NCBI GenBank assembly: GCA_031284865.1
Contig: JAITXG010000039.1
Span: 1-49,518 of the forward strand
Length of the DNA: 49,518 bases
Source: Mycoplasmataceae bacterium
Lineage (GTDB): Bacteria > Bacillota_I > Bacilli_A > Mycoplasmatales > Mycoplasmoidaceae
Direction of reading: 5' to 3'
In this document: one piece after another, positions 35,667-46,548 of the stretch
Position numbering within the stretch: position 1 is the stretch's first letter
How the letters are laid out: each line of letters starts with the position of its first letter
The notes under the pieces: generated by a model
Seen by the model: the letters and a program-made list of their open reading frames with translations, nothing else
What the model was told of the DNA's origin: nothing
Database searches by the model: none
Position numbers and translations under genes: made by a program

Positions 35667-36629
35667 ATGAAATTATCAATCATTTATCACATCTATAAAA
35701 ATACTTCACACCTTGAGAGCTCACTGAAAAACATTTTTGATCAGAAGCAACAAGATTTTGAGTTTATTTTGGTGAATGATTCTGCCACACCTTCTGTTTT
35801 AAAGATTTTAAAGAAATTTAATTTTACTAAGTTAAAACATTTCACTTATTACAATTTTAGTCAAAATATGGGGCACTCTTTTTCATTTAATCGTGCCGTA
35901 AAACAGGCTCGCGGTGAATATGTGTATTATTGTGGATCCAACATTATTTTAAAAAAGGATTTTGTTAGTACTATATATTCGATTATTAAAAAACAACAAG
36001 ATGTGGATGTTATATCTTTTACCAACCGTGAGAATGGTTCTAATCAAGTTGTATTTTCTAAATTAGATTCATCACTAGAACGTTTGGTTCCCATTTCGAT
36101 AAAATATGCTATTACTCGCAAGAAAATACTTGTTGATAACAATATTTTTCTTAACGATGAGCACTATTTTCCCTTAATCTTTATTTGTCGATTATTAATG
36201 ATATTTAAGAAGTGAGTTGTATATGAAAACGTGTTAGCAGAATTTCATACCAACCGATTTTATGCTTATGACTTGTATGATATTTTTGAACAAAATACAT
36301 TGCTTATTCGTAATTATCAAAATTCAGTGTTTTATAAAAAGCACCGTGATTTCTTAGAATACGCTATGATAATTTTTATTTTACTATTTTTCTTACCGCG
36401 TGTCTTTTTATCGTACAAAGAGAGAAAATCACGCAACATTGCTCTGCAACAAGCGGAAAGTTGGTTAGCAAAGAACTTACCAAAATTCAAAGATAACAAA
36501 ACATTAAACAATAAGAAGGGTAATAGAGTTTATTTATCCAAAGAAAGCATTGGGTATATTAAGAAATTTAAATTTAGTCCACGCTATATAAACAAATTTA
36601 TAAAATCTAAGGGATTTGAAAATTTATAA
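35667..36629 (+). CDS. Family 2 glycosyltransferase-like protein
   Basis: A 320-residue protein with a GT-A start: MKLSIIYHIYKN and FEFILVNDSATPS (32-44), and the following NMGHSFSFNRAVKQARGEYVYY. At the position of the metal-binding DxD it reads CGSN (89-92) instead of an LDSDD-type motif, so normal catalysis is doubtful. A single membrane helix lies near 226-245, with a basic cytosolic tail of about 70 residues. It may transfer sugar to a membrane lipid or may have lost activity. One TGA-Trp lies at residue 183. Its stop overlaps the RDD gene (TAATG). Confidence 0.7.
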
Positions 36630-37369
36630 TGGCCGAAAGTAATATTAATACTCCAACTAAATCTAGATACTTGTTAGCGAAAGCCTCAAATCGTGTGCTT
36701 GCTAGGCTAGCAGATATTTGTATTGTTCTTGTTCTTTCCTTTGGCTTTGGGGCGCTAATTATTGCTACTGATGCGAAGGGTTTTCAAGATCCACTAGATT
36801 TACAAGAGTCATGACGTTATTTTTTAATTACATTACTAGCGTTTATTATTTTTATTTGTTATTTTATTGTTTTACCGCTCATTTGAAAAGGACAAACCGT
36901 TGGTAAAAAGTTATTTAAGCTTCGTGTTTATTGTGTCATCTTGACAAAGAATCCATTATTATGTTATATTAGACGTGAATTTTTTCTTTGAATGATTACA
37001 TCTTTTGGGAATTTGATTTTGGGGATTGTTCTTTGGAGCTTAAATGACAACGCCTTTAAATTGTTACATGATTTAATCATAATGGGCTCTAGTACATACC
37101 CTGCTTATCAATACATCAGTACAATCTTTGATGTTGTTTACACAATATCTTTTGTTTTATTGTTATTCTGTATTATTCATATGTGTATCAACAGTAAACG
37201 ACGTTCGTTTCATGACCGTATTAGCGACACTTGCGTTGTGAAATTAGTTGATGTTAATTCTAAGGAAGCACAAGATTCAATGAACATGAAACCAAGGAAG
37301 ACCAAACGTAATTATGGTCTGCCTGGTGAAATTGCCCCTACTGCTGTTGACGAAGTAGATTCATTCTAA
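36629..37369 (+). CDS. RDD-family membrane protein
   Basis: A 246-residue protein with about four hydrophobic helices. The RDD hallmarks are seen: [13 protein letters not shown] at the start of helix 1, [13 protein letters not shown] after helix 2, and a final [17 protein letters not shown] proteins are thought to be ion or small-molecule antiporters, or membrane anchors. There is a long soluble tail after the last helix. Several TGA-Trp codons occur in the membrane segments. It sits between GT2 and PcrA in the operon. Confidence 0.8.
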
Positions 37370-37379
37370 TAAGGTATTT

Positions 37380-39566
37380 ATGCTAGATTTATCTAAATTA
37401 AATAAGCACCAGCTTAAAGCAGTTACCGCTACCGAAGGGCCTATTTTAGTGGTGGCAGGAGCGGGGACAGGAAAAACACGCGTGTTAACGATGCGTGTAG
37501 CTTATCTTATTGATGAATTAGGTTATGATCCACAAAAGATATTGGCGATTACATTTACTAATAAAGCCGCCAACGAAATGCGTAATCGCATTGCCACTTT
37601 ACTACCCAATGTTAATGTTCCGTGAATCGGTACATACCACGCCATTTGTTTGAAAATATTACGTAAAAACGTTGATACGATTGGATATAGCTCTAATTTT
37701 ACTGTTATCGATGATGAAGATCAGTCATTGTTGATTCGTGATATTTATAAGCAAGGTAATATCTCGCAAAAAGATATTAAACCAGCCAAGATGATTGGCA
37801 TTATTGAGAAAATTAAAATGAATGACGTTGGTGTGGAAACTATTAGTACAATGCAACAGCTCAAAGAATTAGGTATATTTTCTTTCGAAGATTTGAAAAT
37901 TGTAAAATACGTTCATCAACGTTACCAGGCTAAATTAAAGAGCGGTAATATCTTAGACTTTAATGATTTATTATTGTTTACTCATAAAATTTTGAAAGAA
38001 AATATTGACATTAGAGACTATTGGCAAAAGCATTTCCACTATATCTTAGTAGATGAGTTTCAAGACACGAACATTATTCAATTTGAAATCTTAAATTATT
38101 TAATTAACCCAAAGCAGATTAATGTTTTTGCGGTAGGTGACCCTGACCAAACAATTTATACATGGCGTGGTGCATATGCTAATATTTTTAATGATTATCT
38201 AGAGAGCTACAAGAATACGCAAGTTATGATTCTAGATTTGAATTATCGCTCGACTAAGAATATTTTGAAAGTAGCTAATAGTCTAGTAAGCAACAACCAC
38301 GAGCGCATTAAAAAAGATTTATCAACTGATAATCCGCAAGGAGTGGAAGTAGTTTTTTGTAAAAGCGATTCCCAATACTATGAGGCTAGTTTCATTTGTC
38401 AGCAAATCATTGAGTTAGTTAAAAAAGAGAAATACCAATATTCGGATATTGCTATTTTATATCGTTCTAATTATTTATCGCGATTCATTGAGCAAGAATT
38501 AATGAGTAATAGTATTCCTTATTACATCTATGGTAGTTTAAAGTTTTATCAGCGTATGGAAATTAAAGATTTATTGGCTTATTTAAGATTAATGGCTGAT
38601 GATCAAAACGAAATAGCCCTTAAGCGTGTGATTAATGTGCCGCGCAGAAATATTGGAGAAGTAACAATTGATCGTGTTAGCGAATATGCTAGAAAGAACA
38701 ATATGACTTTCGCTCAAGCACTTGCTCTTTCATTAAGAATGGATGTTGAAATCACATGATCACCTAACCCCATTATGCAATTCTTGAAATTAATCCACCA
38801 ATTAAAAGAAAACACTCAAAAACTTTCACCCTCTAAAGCATTACAAGAAATTATTAAAGTTACAAAATATCAAGAATATTTGGCTAGTTTAGATTTTGAA
38901 TCGCGTTGAGATAATGTAAATGAATTAATTGCCGCAATAGAATACTATGAAGCTAAAAATCCAGAAGGAACAATTGAAGGTTATCTGCAAGAAATTACTT
39001 TATATACCGATCCCACCGAGATTAAAAAAGCACGTGATCAGTCTGTTTCATTAATGACAGTACACGTAGCAAAAGGTAGCGAATATAGGGTAATCTTCCT
39101 TGCTGCATTGAATGAAGGCATCTTTCCTGTGGCAATTAACGGGCAAACGACTAACCTAGAGGAAGAACGACGCATTGCCTATGTTGCTTTAACTCGTGCG
39201 ATGGAACGTCTATATTTGACTTGTTCAGCCGGGCATTCTTTTGTTACCAATGCACCCTTATATCCTTCAAGATTCATTAAGGAAATGGACACAAAGAATC
39301 TAAAAGTTGTTGAACAAGGGATGAAATCCATTAGTGATGTTGATCTTTCTTGGTATGATTCCAAGTCTCCTGCCACTAATTTCGAAGATAATTACAATAA
39401 AGACGCTGTAGCATTTCAAATTGGCGACACCATTGCTCATGTGGTGTTTGGGGCTGGTGTTATTGTTGGTATTAAAGAAAATTTATTGGATATTGCCTTT
39501 AAAGCACCTTATGGAGTGAAAACATTAGTGAAAAATCACAAGGCAATAAAAAGAATGAAGAGTTAA
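37380..39566 (+). CDS. pcrA: ATP-dependent DNA helicase PcrA/UvrD
   Basis: A 728-residue superfamily 1A helicase. The Q-motif LNKHQLKAV and Walker A AGAGTGKT (26-33) lie at the N-terminus. Then come [19 protein letters not shown] (Walker B), [19 protein letters not shown], and late [15 protein letters not shown] and [10 protein letters not shown]. Such enzymes act in repair and replication restart. A C-terminal tail with [18 protein letters not shown] resembles the PcrA RNA-polymerase-binding Tudor-like domain. The helicase-cycloligase-YmdB order matches MG244-MG246. Confidence 0.95.
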
Positions 39567-39587
39567 TATTCATATTAAAATAGATGT

Positions 39588-40145
39588 ATGCAAAATAAAA
39601 ACCAATTAATTCGTCAGGCATTAATGAAAGAGCGTTGAAAATTATTACCCAGCGTAAAAGTACAATGCGATCATTTAATTTACAAGAAACTATTACAAAC
39701 TATTTTGTTACGTAATCCCACTCAGAAGTATGTAGCGGCTTATTGACCAATCGAAAATGAAGTAGATACCATTGCATTGATTGATTCACTATTATTACGT
39801 GATGTTAAAGTATGCATACCATACATTAAGAAGAATAAGATGGTATTTAAACCTATTACCAGCATTAACTTTGAATATGAATATTGAAAAAGCATGCGTC
39901 AACCAAACACTCCTGTAGAAATTAAGGGCGAGGACATCAAAATAATGCTTATACCCATGATTGGTTTCAGCGATAAGAAGAAACGCCTAGGCTTTGGTTT
40001 TAATCATTACAACGACTATTTAACAGCACATAATAAAATTTTTACGATTGGTTTAGCTTACGCTTTGCAACAAAGCGATACATTTGTTACTACATCGCGT
40101 GATAAAATATTAGATATGATTATTACGGAGAAGAGAACCATATAA
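39588..40145 (+). CDS. 5-formyltetrahydrofolate cyclo-ligase
   Basis: A 185-residue enzyme turning 5-formyl-THF into 5,10-methenyl-THF with ATP. KKKRLGFGFNHYNDYL corresponds to the GxGxGYYD-type signature, although its glycines are reduced. Other family blocks are YVAAYWPIENEVDT and KVCIPYIKKNKMVFKPI. Three TGA-Trp codons occur. A second ATG at 39584 in another frame meets a stop after 4 codons and is rejected. Its stop overlaps ymdB (TAATG). It belongs to the same folate pool as fhs. Confidence 0.8.
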
Positions 40146-40933
40146 TGAATATTTTATTTATCGGGGATATCTTTGGTAAACCTGGCCGTAGGGCAGTTAC
40201 AAAAGAGTTACCAAAGTTAAAGAAAGAGCATAATATCGACTTAGTGATTGCCAACGCCGAAAATACAACGCATGGTCGATCATTATCAATTCAACACTTC
40301 AACCTCCTACGCCAGGCAGGAGTTGATTATTTTACTTTTGGTAATCATACATGAGATAGTGAAGAAATTTATGATGTACTTAAAACACCATATACAATTA
40401 GACCATTGAATTTAAAAAAAGATACTATCCAAAATAAACACGGCGTGGGATCATTAGTCGTCAATGTTAAAGGCAAGAAAGTCAGAATCACCAACCTTTT
40501 GGGTAATACGTTGCAAGTGCATGACTTACAAGAGAACCCCTTTCCATTATTTAAAGATTTCTTAAAGACTAATAAGGCTGATATTCACATTGTGGATTTT
40601 CATACTGAAACTACTAGCGAGAAAAATGCATTCTTATTAACATTTGCCAAACAAGTAAGTGCAATTATTGGAACACACACTCATGTACAAACAGCTGATG
40701 AAAAGATTTACCAAAATACTGCCTACATTACAGATACAGGTATGACAGGACCAGCCTTTGGGATTATTGGTGCTAAACCAGATTCTATTCTAGATATGTT
40801 TATGGGTAAGTCGCAACGATTTCGTTTAGAGCCAGACAATGGTGTTTACCAATTTAACGGAGTTATCCTATCATTTGATGACAAGACTAGTGTTGTTAAA
40901 AAAATTACAAGAGTTAATATTTTAGAGAAGTAA
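40145..40933 (+). CDS. ymdB: YmdB-family metallophosphoesterase
   Basis: A 262-residue protein. Metal-binding motifs lie in order: GDIFGKPGR (7-15), NAENTTHG, FGNHTWD, VDFHTETTSEK and GTHTHVQTAD. These match YmdB, a 2',3'-cAMP phosphodiesterase affecting RNA turnover and cell behaviour in Bacillus. One TGA-Trp lies in NHTWD. It closes the plus-strand operon; a hairpin follows. Confidence 0.92.
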
Positions 40934-40941
40934 CAACAAAA

Positions 40942-40970
40942 ATTACGAAACTAGTTGTTAGTTTCGTAAT
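40942..40970. terminator. Bidirectional terminator between ymdB and rpsO
   Basis: A 10-bp perfect inverted repeat, ATTACGAAAC (40942-40951) and GTTTCGTAAT (40961-40970), with a 9-nt loop. A T-run follows on the minus strand (TTTTTG) and a shorter one on the plus strand. The rpsO stop codon lies in its loop. Confidence 0.8.
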
Positions 40971-41227
40971 TCAAGTTTTTTAACTAATGCACGATAACGT
41001 TCAACATCAGTTTTTTCTAGATAATTTAATAATGAACGTCGTTGTGAAACTTTGCGATATAGTCCACGCTTAGTCGAATGATCTTTCTTGTTATCTTTGA
41101 TGTGATTGGTGATTGCGTTAATTTCTGCAGTCAAAATTGCGATTTGAACTTCAGTTGAGCCTGTATTTTTTTCTGCTCCACCGAATTCTTTTGCTAAGTT
41201 TGCTTTAAATGCTTTGCTAATTGCCAT
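40958..41227 (-). CDS. rpsO: 30S ribosomal protein S15
   Basis: An 89-residue protein of standard length. FGGAEKNTGSTEVQIAILT and RRSLLNYLEKTDVERYRALVKKLELRN identify S15, a primary 16S rRNA-binding protein. GGAAGT lies before the start. The stop is inside the terminator hairpin. Confidence 0.97.
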   Translation of the reverse strand: MAISKAFKANLAKEFGGAEKNTGSTEVQIAILTAEINAITNHIKDNKKDHSTKRGLYRKVSQRRSLLNYLEKTDVERYRALVKKLELRN

Positions 41228-41319
41228 ATTATTTTACTTCCTATCTTAATGAGCTTATGCCTTGACCTAGTGATAAATGGAAGAGTTTTGTCACCAAGTG
41301 AAGGTTGTTATTTATATAC

Positions 41320-42099
41320 TTATATTGAGAATAAGTCAAGTTTGAATTGAACCATTGTTCCGTAATTATATCCGTCAAAAACGAATGGCATAAAAGTGAT
41401 AGTATATACATCGTCAGGAATATTTGTACCGCTTCACGCAATATTTGTCCTTCCATCACCGGCAATATCCATTGTCGGCGTGACTTTGCCAAGTGCGTTA
41501 TCATGTTCGCTGTTTCTAGCTTTAACAGAAACAAAACTTTTAAATTGAACCGTTGCTACAGCTGGAGATGTGACTTTTACCCCGTTCCAGTAATAGCATA
41601 AAACACCTAAAAGGGGAGATACATCAGATAAATCATTGTTTGCTACACTAATTTCCCTTGATCCACTAACTCTTAATATGCTATTAAATACTAGACGCAA
41701 AGATTTAGTAACCTCTTGCATAGAGTTTTTGATATAGAAATGAAATTCAAGTGTGTAATCATCTCCGGACGTAATATTTTGTCCTACGCTGGACAAATTT
41801 CAAGATAACGTTTTACCCTCTAAATTAAAAATCAAAGGGTCATTTGTAGTTACACACTCAGCAGGCAGAACGCCGTATTCAATATTTTTAGAATCACCAT
41901 TGGTTACAAGATCAAAAGTTAAAGCCGCATTCGTATCGGTTAATAATGCATGGATTGTGTAATTGTCCTCTCAATTGTCTACTTTCAGTGTTTGAGCTGG
42001 AGTTTCATCAGGTTTACAAGAAGTTGCAAATAAAGGGGTAACGCCCACCATTGACAGTCCCACCAAACTTAAAGATAATAATTTTTTAATATTTTTCAT
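41320..42099 (-). CDS. Lipoprotein, 259 residues
   Basis: The signal peptide MKNIKKLLSLSLVGLSMVGV ends in lipobox ATSC (Cys28). The rest is beta-rich with no known domain: DDYTLEFHFYIKNS, VSGSREISVANNDL, and a C-terminal FMPFVFDGYNYGTMVQFKL. Four TGA-Trp codons are used. The -10 (42109-42114) lies 9 nt from the ATG with no Shine-Dalgarno, so a leader of only about 2 nt is predicted. It is probably surface exposed. I recognise no family. Confidence 0.65.
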
Positions 42100-42165
42100 A
42101 ACAAGAACATTATATGAAAATATTATTGGTTATTTAAAAATGTTTTATGGCTGCTGTGTATCAAA

Positions 42166-42798
42166 TTATTTCCCTTGATACATATCAAGGTAAACCAAAT
42201 AGATAATATTGGCAATTTCGGCATTAGTAGCGACATTTTTAAAATGCTCTAATCGTTTCATTGGTGTTTTAATATCGCGGTTCACAGTACGACGAAAGGA
42301 TTTTGAAGAAGTCACACGGTCATCAACAATATCCTGGTGCTCGCTGAACAATTGTTCTAATACTTTGCACAATGCTTCTTGGTGTTCGTGGCTATTATTC
42401 AGATCAGCGTCTGATTTGATACCTAAATTCTGTAAACGTTTCTTGGCCTCACGTTGTTTAACATAAGCGCGGTATCATTCGGCCTCAGTCATATGTTGGT
42501 GTCTAGCTTCGCTGACATTACGTAATTTAACGATTAAGATATAAATAGATAGAATCATTGCCAATCCCTCAGCAACCGCAATGCCAATTACTTCATAAAT
42601 AGGAGTCTTTTCAAAAATAAGCAATATGGCGTAAGTAATTCAGGCCACACTACAGATAGGATAAATAGCATACATCCATTTAGAAATTGAAACAGTGTTA
42701 CGTGTTTTGAAGACAGATCATACTTCTGGGATTAATAATAAGAAAGTTAATATTACTGCAACCCACATGGATATCTGTAAAAATACACTAAGCAACAT
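42166..42798 (-). CDS. SemiSWEET-like protein with long cytosolic tail
   Basis: A 210-residue protein. The first 92 residues have three membrane helices (about 8-28, 42-62, 68-91), with IPEVWSVFKTRNTVSISKWMY after helix 1, fitting the PQ-loop/SemiSWEET pattern. The tail from residue 93 is highly charged and probably helical (EAEWYRAYVKQREAKKRLQNLGI), and ends MKRLEHFKNVATNAEIANIIYLVYLD. Such a tail of about 118 residues is not usual for SemiSWEETs. AAAGG lies upstream of the ATG. It may be a regulated transporter or sensor, which is inference only. Confidence 0.7.
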
Positions 42799-42900
42799 AA
42801 GAACCTTTATTGAAAATTAATTGTATTGATTATACGCTATTGCAAATAGATGGGGAATTGTGACGTTGAAGAGGGTGGCGTGTTTTGCGAGAAATAATTA
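42799..42900. promoter_or_regulatory. Promoter region of the tailed SemiSWEET gene
   Basis: A minus-strand -10 (ATTATA on plus) lies at 42829-42834, giving a leader of about 23 nt with the Shine-Dalgarno AAAGG. The rest of the spacer to 42900 shows nothing recognisable. Confidence 0.45.
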
Positions 42901-43135
42901 TTTTATCTTGGTATTTGTTACATTATCTACAGATATGTTAAAAATAATAAGAAAAAAATATTTTTTTAGGCAATATACAGTTAGGAGACCGATATAATAT
43001 ATGAGTAGAGAAAAAAGACAAACTAAGGTTGCTCAAATGAACAAAACTGAATGAGATATATGTAGAACGGGGCAACGTTTTAATGTTGATATTATTACGA
43101 ATATCAGGAAAGAACCTACCACTAAGGATTTACTT
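42901..43135 (+). repeat. Direct repeat copy A (leader plus gene start)
   Basis: Aligned without gaps to 46981-47215 at an offset of exactly 4080 bp. By hand count, 16 of the 100 upstream bases and about 15 of the first 130 coding bases differ. Similarity begins abruptly at TTTTATCT and fades in the coiled-coil part. Confidence 0.85.
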
Positions 43136-43291
43136 AAACAATTGGTTTTGGATATGACAGTTGTTAAATCCGATATAGCTAGTTTAAAAATCAGTTTGAC
43201 CCACCTTGACACAAGAGTAACTGAACTAGAAAACAGACTTACTAAACTAGAAAACAAGATCAATTTGACTGAGTCGACTAAACCAGTTTAA
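43001..43291 (+). CDS. Coiled-coil protein, paralogue A
   Basis: A 96-residue protein. The N-terminal part MSREKRQTKVAQMNKTEWD...RFNVDIIT...KEPTTKDLL is almost shared with the gene at 47081. The C-terminal half has heptads (LTHLDTRVTELENRLTKLE) predicting a parallel coiled coil. The pattern resembles the DUF16-type coiled-coil proteins of M. pneumoniae, but homology is unproven. AGGAG lies 13 nt before the ATG, and TATAAT sits in between (42993-42998). One TGA-Trp is used. It ends inside nrdG by 14 bases on the other strand. Function unknown. Confidence 0.7.
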
Positions 43292-43793
43292 ATTCCACTG
43301 CTTTTTTAGCCTTTAATGATGCAGCAACATTGATTAATCGTTGGTTAGACGAACCTCTATATTTATGGGAATGAGAATGCAAAGTATTCACATACTTACC
43401 ATCTACTATGACATCGATCGTCTTTAATAAATTCATGAGGTTTTTATCGGCTGCGCTTTTCTTCATTAATTCTTCTCATGTGTAACCGGTGTAACACCAG
43501 ATGTTAAAGCCTTGTTGTTTCAATTTTTGCCCTAAAGTAGCAAAACCTTCCGCTTGTTCAACGGGATCACCACCCGAAAAAGTGACACCCTCTAAATATG
43601 TTTCTTCTTTAATTTCTTTTACTAACTGGTCAACATCTCAGATTCGACCACCTTGGAAAGACCAGGTCTCAGGATTAAAACAATCCTTGCAATGATGTTT
43701 ACAACCTTGGGCAAAATAAACTTTACGTAAACCTGGGCCATTGACCAGACTTTGTGGCGTAATACCCGATAAACGAACCGTTTGCTTAACCAT
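43278..43793 (-). CDS. nrdG: Anaerobic ribonucleotide reductase activase
   Basis: A 171-residue radical-SAM enzyme. The cluster motif GCKHHCKDCFNPETW (Cys31, Cys35, Cys38) and VNGPGLRKVYFAQG before it are typical of NrdG. TFSGGDP supplies the SAM-binding GGE-like motif. It installs the glycyl radical on NrdD. The gene begins one base after the nrdD stop, so the two are coupled. Two TGA-Trp codons are read. It runs convergent to the coiled-coil gene and overlaps it by 14 bases. Confidence 0.92.
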
Positions 43794-43794
43794 A

Positions 43795-45795
43795 CTACTT
43801 GATTTCGCGCGTATGACTCATTGTTTCTTCAGAAGTTACTTTATTAAGCCGAGCAGCGCAATCCTTGCAGTAACGAATATGAAAATTCATTCCTAAATAA
43901 TTAATATTAGTGTTCTCATATGATCAACGAATTAATTTCTCAATTTGTTCAGCGCTTGGATAATCATCAAATTCGACATAAGAAATATGTCCACCATTAC
44001 ATAACTTATGATAAGGTGCTTCAATTTTAATCTTTTCAGCGTAAGAAATAGGGTAATCAACTGGTACGTGGAAAGAGTTGGTATAAAACCCTTTATCTAT
44101 GATCCATTTCACGTTGCCAAAAACATTTTTATCTAACTTGGTAAATTTACCAGATAAACCTTCAGCGGGAGTAGCATAACAGCTAAAATTCATTTTGTAT
44201 TTATCTTTATATTCGTCACATTTACGGCGTATATAACCAACGATCTTCAAACCTAATTCTTGTGCTTCAGCCGTTTCACCATGATGTTTACCTATTAAAG
44301 CTTTAATAGTCTCAGCTAAACCGATAAAACCAATACCCCAAGTACCGTTTTTCATGATAGGTTCAATGGAATCTTCCATTTTTAATCCTTCTGAACCTTT
44401 CATTAATCCTTGACCAATGACAAATGGTAAATCTTTTACTCTTAACTTCGTCAATACTTCATGACGGTGCAATAATTGGTCTTTAGCAAATTCAATTTTT
44501 TCATCTAACAATTTTCAAAACTTATCTAAGTTTTTCTTGGCTAGAATACCGATTCGTGGCAAATTAATTGTCGCCGGAGCGTTATTACCTCGGCCTTCCA
44601 CGCCTGGTTCGCCATTCACATTAGACATGATGTAAGTACGACAACCCATGGTTGCTGGAATATACCCTTGATCATAATATTCCTTGTTAAAGTCAGCATC
44701 GATGTTCATGAATGTTGGATTCATTCTTTGACTAGTGACGTGACAAGCAATTTGGAATAAATAGTAGTATGGATCGCCAGGATCACGATTGACACCTTTT
44801 TTTACACGGAAAATGATGTTAGGGAAAATTGGTTGCTCTCCCTGGCCCATTCCTTTAAGGTATTGTTCTAAGAAGGATTGGCAAATCATTGCGGCTTCAT
44901 CATTTTCAGGCAAACCAATGTTAATAGAACTAAATGGTACTTGTGAACCGGCACGTGAATGCATGGTATTAAGGTTGTATACCACGGCTTGCATAGCTTG
45001 GTTTACTTTCTTAGTTAACTCTTTAGACACAGCCTTATTATGTTTATCTTTGGGTAAATCTAATTCCCTAAATTTTTTATCAATCTCTTTACGTGAAAGG
45101 ACGACGAATGGGGCTAAATCGTTATCAAAATTGGGATGTGATTGTCCACCAAACATATCATTTTGAGTGGCTTGTAGAATGATACATAACAATTCAGCCG
45201 CTACTTCGATATGTTTCGGTGGGTTAATGGTTCCATACCCGGTATTAAAACCTTCAGTTAGCATTTTTCTGGTAGGAATATGTAAACAATTAAGTGTTAA
45301 ATTGTATGAATCTAAGTCATGGATATAAACATCACCCATTTCATGTGCTCGTGTCATTTCCTTAGGTAAAACTGACAATAAGACATGTCATTTATTGGCT
45401 TCCGAAGCAATTCGTAATAATTTTGCGGAGAAGTTATTACCAACATTAGCGTTATCACGGTCGGTTTCTACACCAATACGGTTAATGACCTTCATTAATT
45501 CCAATTTCGTTTCACGACGTTGTGTACGTTCATGACGATAATGATCGTAATCCTTAGAAAGTTTCTTAAAACCTTTTTTGTGAAGAGATTCGACAACAAT
45601 GTTTTGAATTTCTTCAACGGTAAATTCTTCTTTTTTCAAATTTTCAATTCGATCGATAATTAATTCTTTAGCTTGATGAATTTGTGCTACAGAAATATCG
45701 CTACCTGTACCTTCAGCTGCTCGCATTAATGCGTCGGTAATCTTAGATTCATGGAAGCGCACTCGACGTCCATCACGCTTTAAAACAAATTTCAT
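43795..45795 (-). CDS. nrdD: Class III ribonucleotide reductase NrdD, lacking the glycyl-radical end
   Basis: A 666-residue protein. The N-terminal ATP-cone (MKFVLKRDGRRVRFHESKI) is followed by the ten-stranded barrel, with both catalytic-type cysteines Cys170 (NCLHIPTRKML) and Cys385 (MGCRTYI), and GFIGLAETI. The usual final block YLGMNFHIRYCKDC (Cys643, Cys646) is reached, but only 20 residues follow. The second CxxC and the RxxGYL glycyl-radical loop are absent, and no Gly follows residue 636. Other frames are closed, so a simple frameshift is not seen. GAGGT lies before the ATG. Most class III enzymes are 700 or more residues. Confidence 0.9.
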
Positions 45796-45848
45796 TAATT
45801 ACCTCACAGCTTATGTAATTCCATTATAAGGAAAAATGTTTATGTCAC

Positions 45849-45883
45849 AAAAAAACTAGTAAATAAAATTTACTAGTTTTTTT
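45849..45883. terminator. Terminator downstream of pth
   Basis: AAAAAAACTAGTAAA (45849-45863) and TTTACTAGTTTTTTT (45869-45883) form a 15-bp stem with a 5-nt loop. T-runs occur on either strand. It follows the pth stop and precedes nrdD on the minus strand. Confidence 0.8.
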
Positions 45884-45901
45884 AACATTATAAATTCGTC
45901 G

Positions 45902-46480
45902 CTATTTTACAGTGACAGTATATTTGTTAATGATCTCGTCGATGGCTGTCCCATTCATGTATTCAATAATGGCTTTTGTTACTTGATTAACGACATGTAT
46001 GATGTTAGTTCGCTCTTCTTTATCAAATTTGCCAAGGACATGTTTGGCTAAATCAATGTGACGGTTTTGTGGACGACCTATTCCGATTTTAATTCGCTGG
46101 AATTTATCACTATTTAATTTAGCGATGATGTCCTTTAATCCATTCTGTCCACCTGATGAGCCGCGTTTCTTAATATGAATAGTCCCCACATTAGTATCGG
46201 CGTCATCAGAAATTACCAATAAATGTTCAGGGGTGATTTTATAAAAATCCATTAATGGTTTCACAAAATCACCAGAAAGGTTCATATAGGTTCATGGTTT
46301 AGCAATAATAAAAGTATCATCTTCCACTACTACTTTAATGAAATGACCCTTAAATTTGTCTTCGCTCAAATTTAAATGTAATTCATTACATAGTTTATCA
46401 ATCACCATAAATCCTACATTATGGCGTGTCTGCTGGTATTCTTCGGGGTAGTTGCCTAATCCTACAATCAATTTAATCAT
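45902..46480 (-). CDS. pth: Peptidyl-tRNA hydrolase
   Basis: A 192-residue enzyme releasing peptides from stalled peptidyl-tRNA. [19 protein letters not shown] (6-24) includes Asn10 and catalytic His20. The WTYMNLSG block, DDADTNVG and [12 protein letters not shown] follow. The ATG at 46480 is chosen because the family starts [10 protein letters not shown]; upstream in-frame starts add an unconserved leader. The -10 (46490-46495) lies only 9 nt away without a Shine-Dalgarno. One TGA-Trp lies in PWTYMN. Confidence 0.95.
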
Positions 46481-46500
46481 CGTGATAATATTATAAACTT

Positions 46501-46519
46501 TCTTTGCTTTTTGCAAAGA
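46501..46519. promoter_or_regulatory. Small inverted repeat upstream of pth
   Basis: TCTTTGC (46501-46507) and GCAAAGA (46513-46519) around a T5 loop. It lies where the pth -35 would be and could be an operator or a weak terminator for higA. Confidence 0.3.
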
Positions 46520-46548
46520 TAACAATTAGTCTTAATTAAATTGATTGA

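Noticed and set aside
43033-43263. Minus-strand open frames antisense to both coiled-coil genes (also 46948-47205)
   Set aside because: They mirror each other only because the plus-strand genes are paralogous. Their starts and composition are not gene-like.
43780-43930. Frameshift that would restore the NrdD C-terminus
   Set aside because: The other frames close quickly and do not encode CxxC or RxxGYL, so no simple frameshift explains the missing end.
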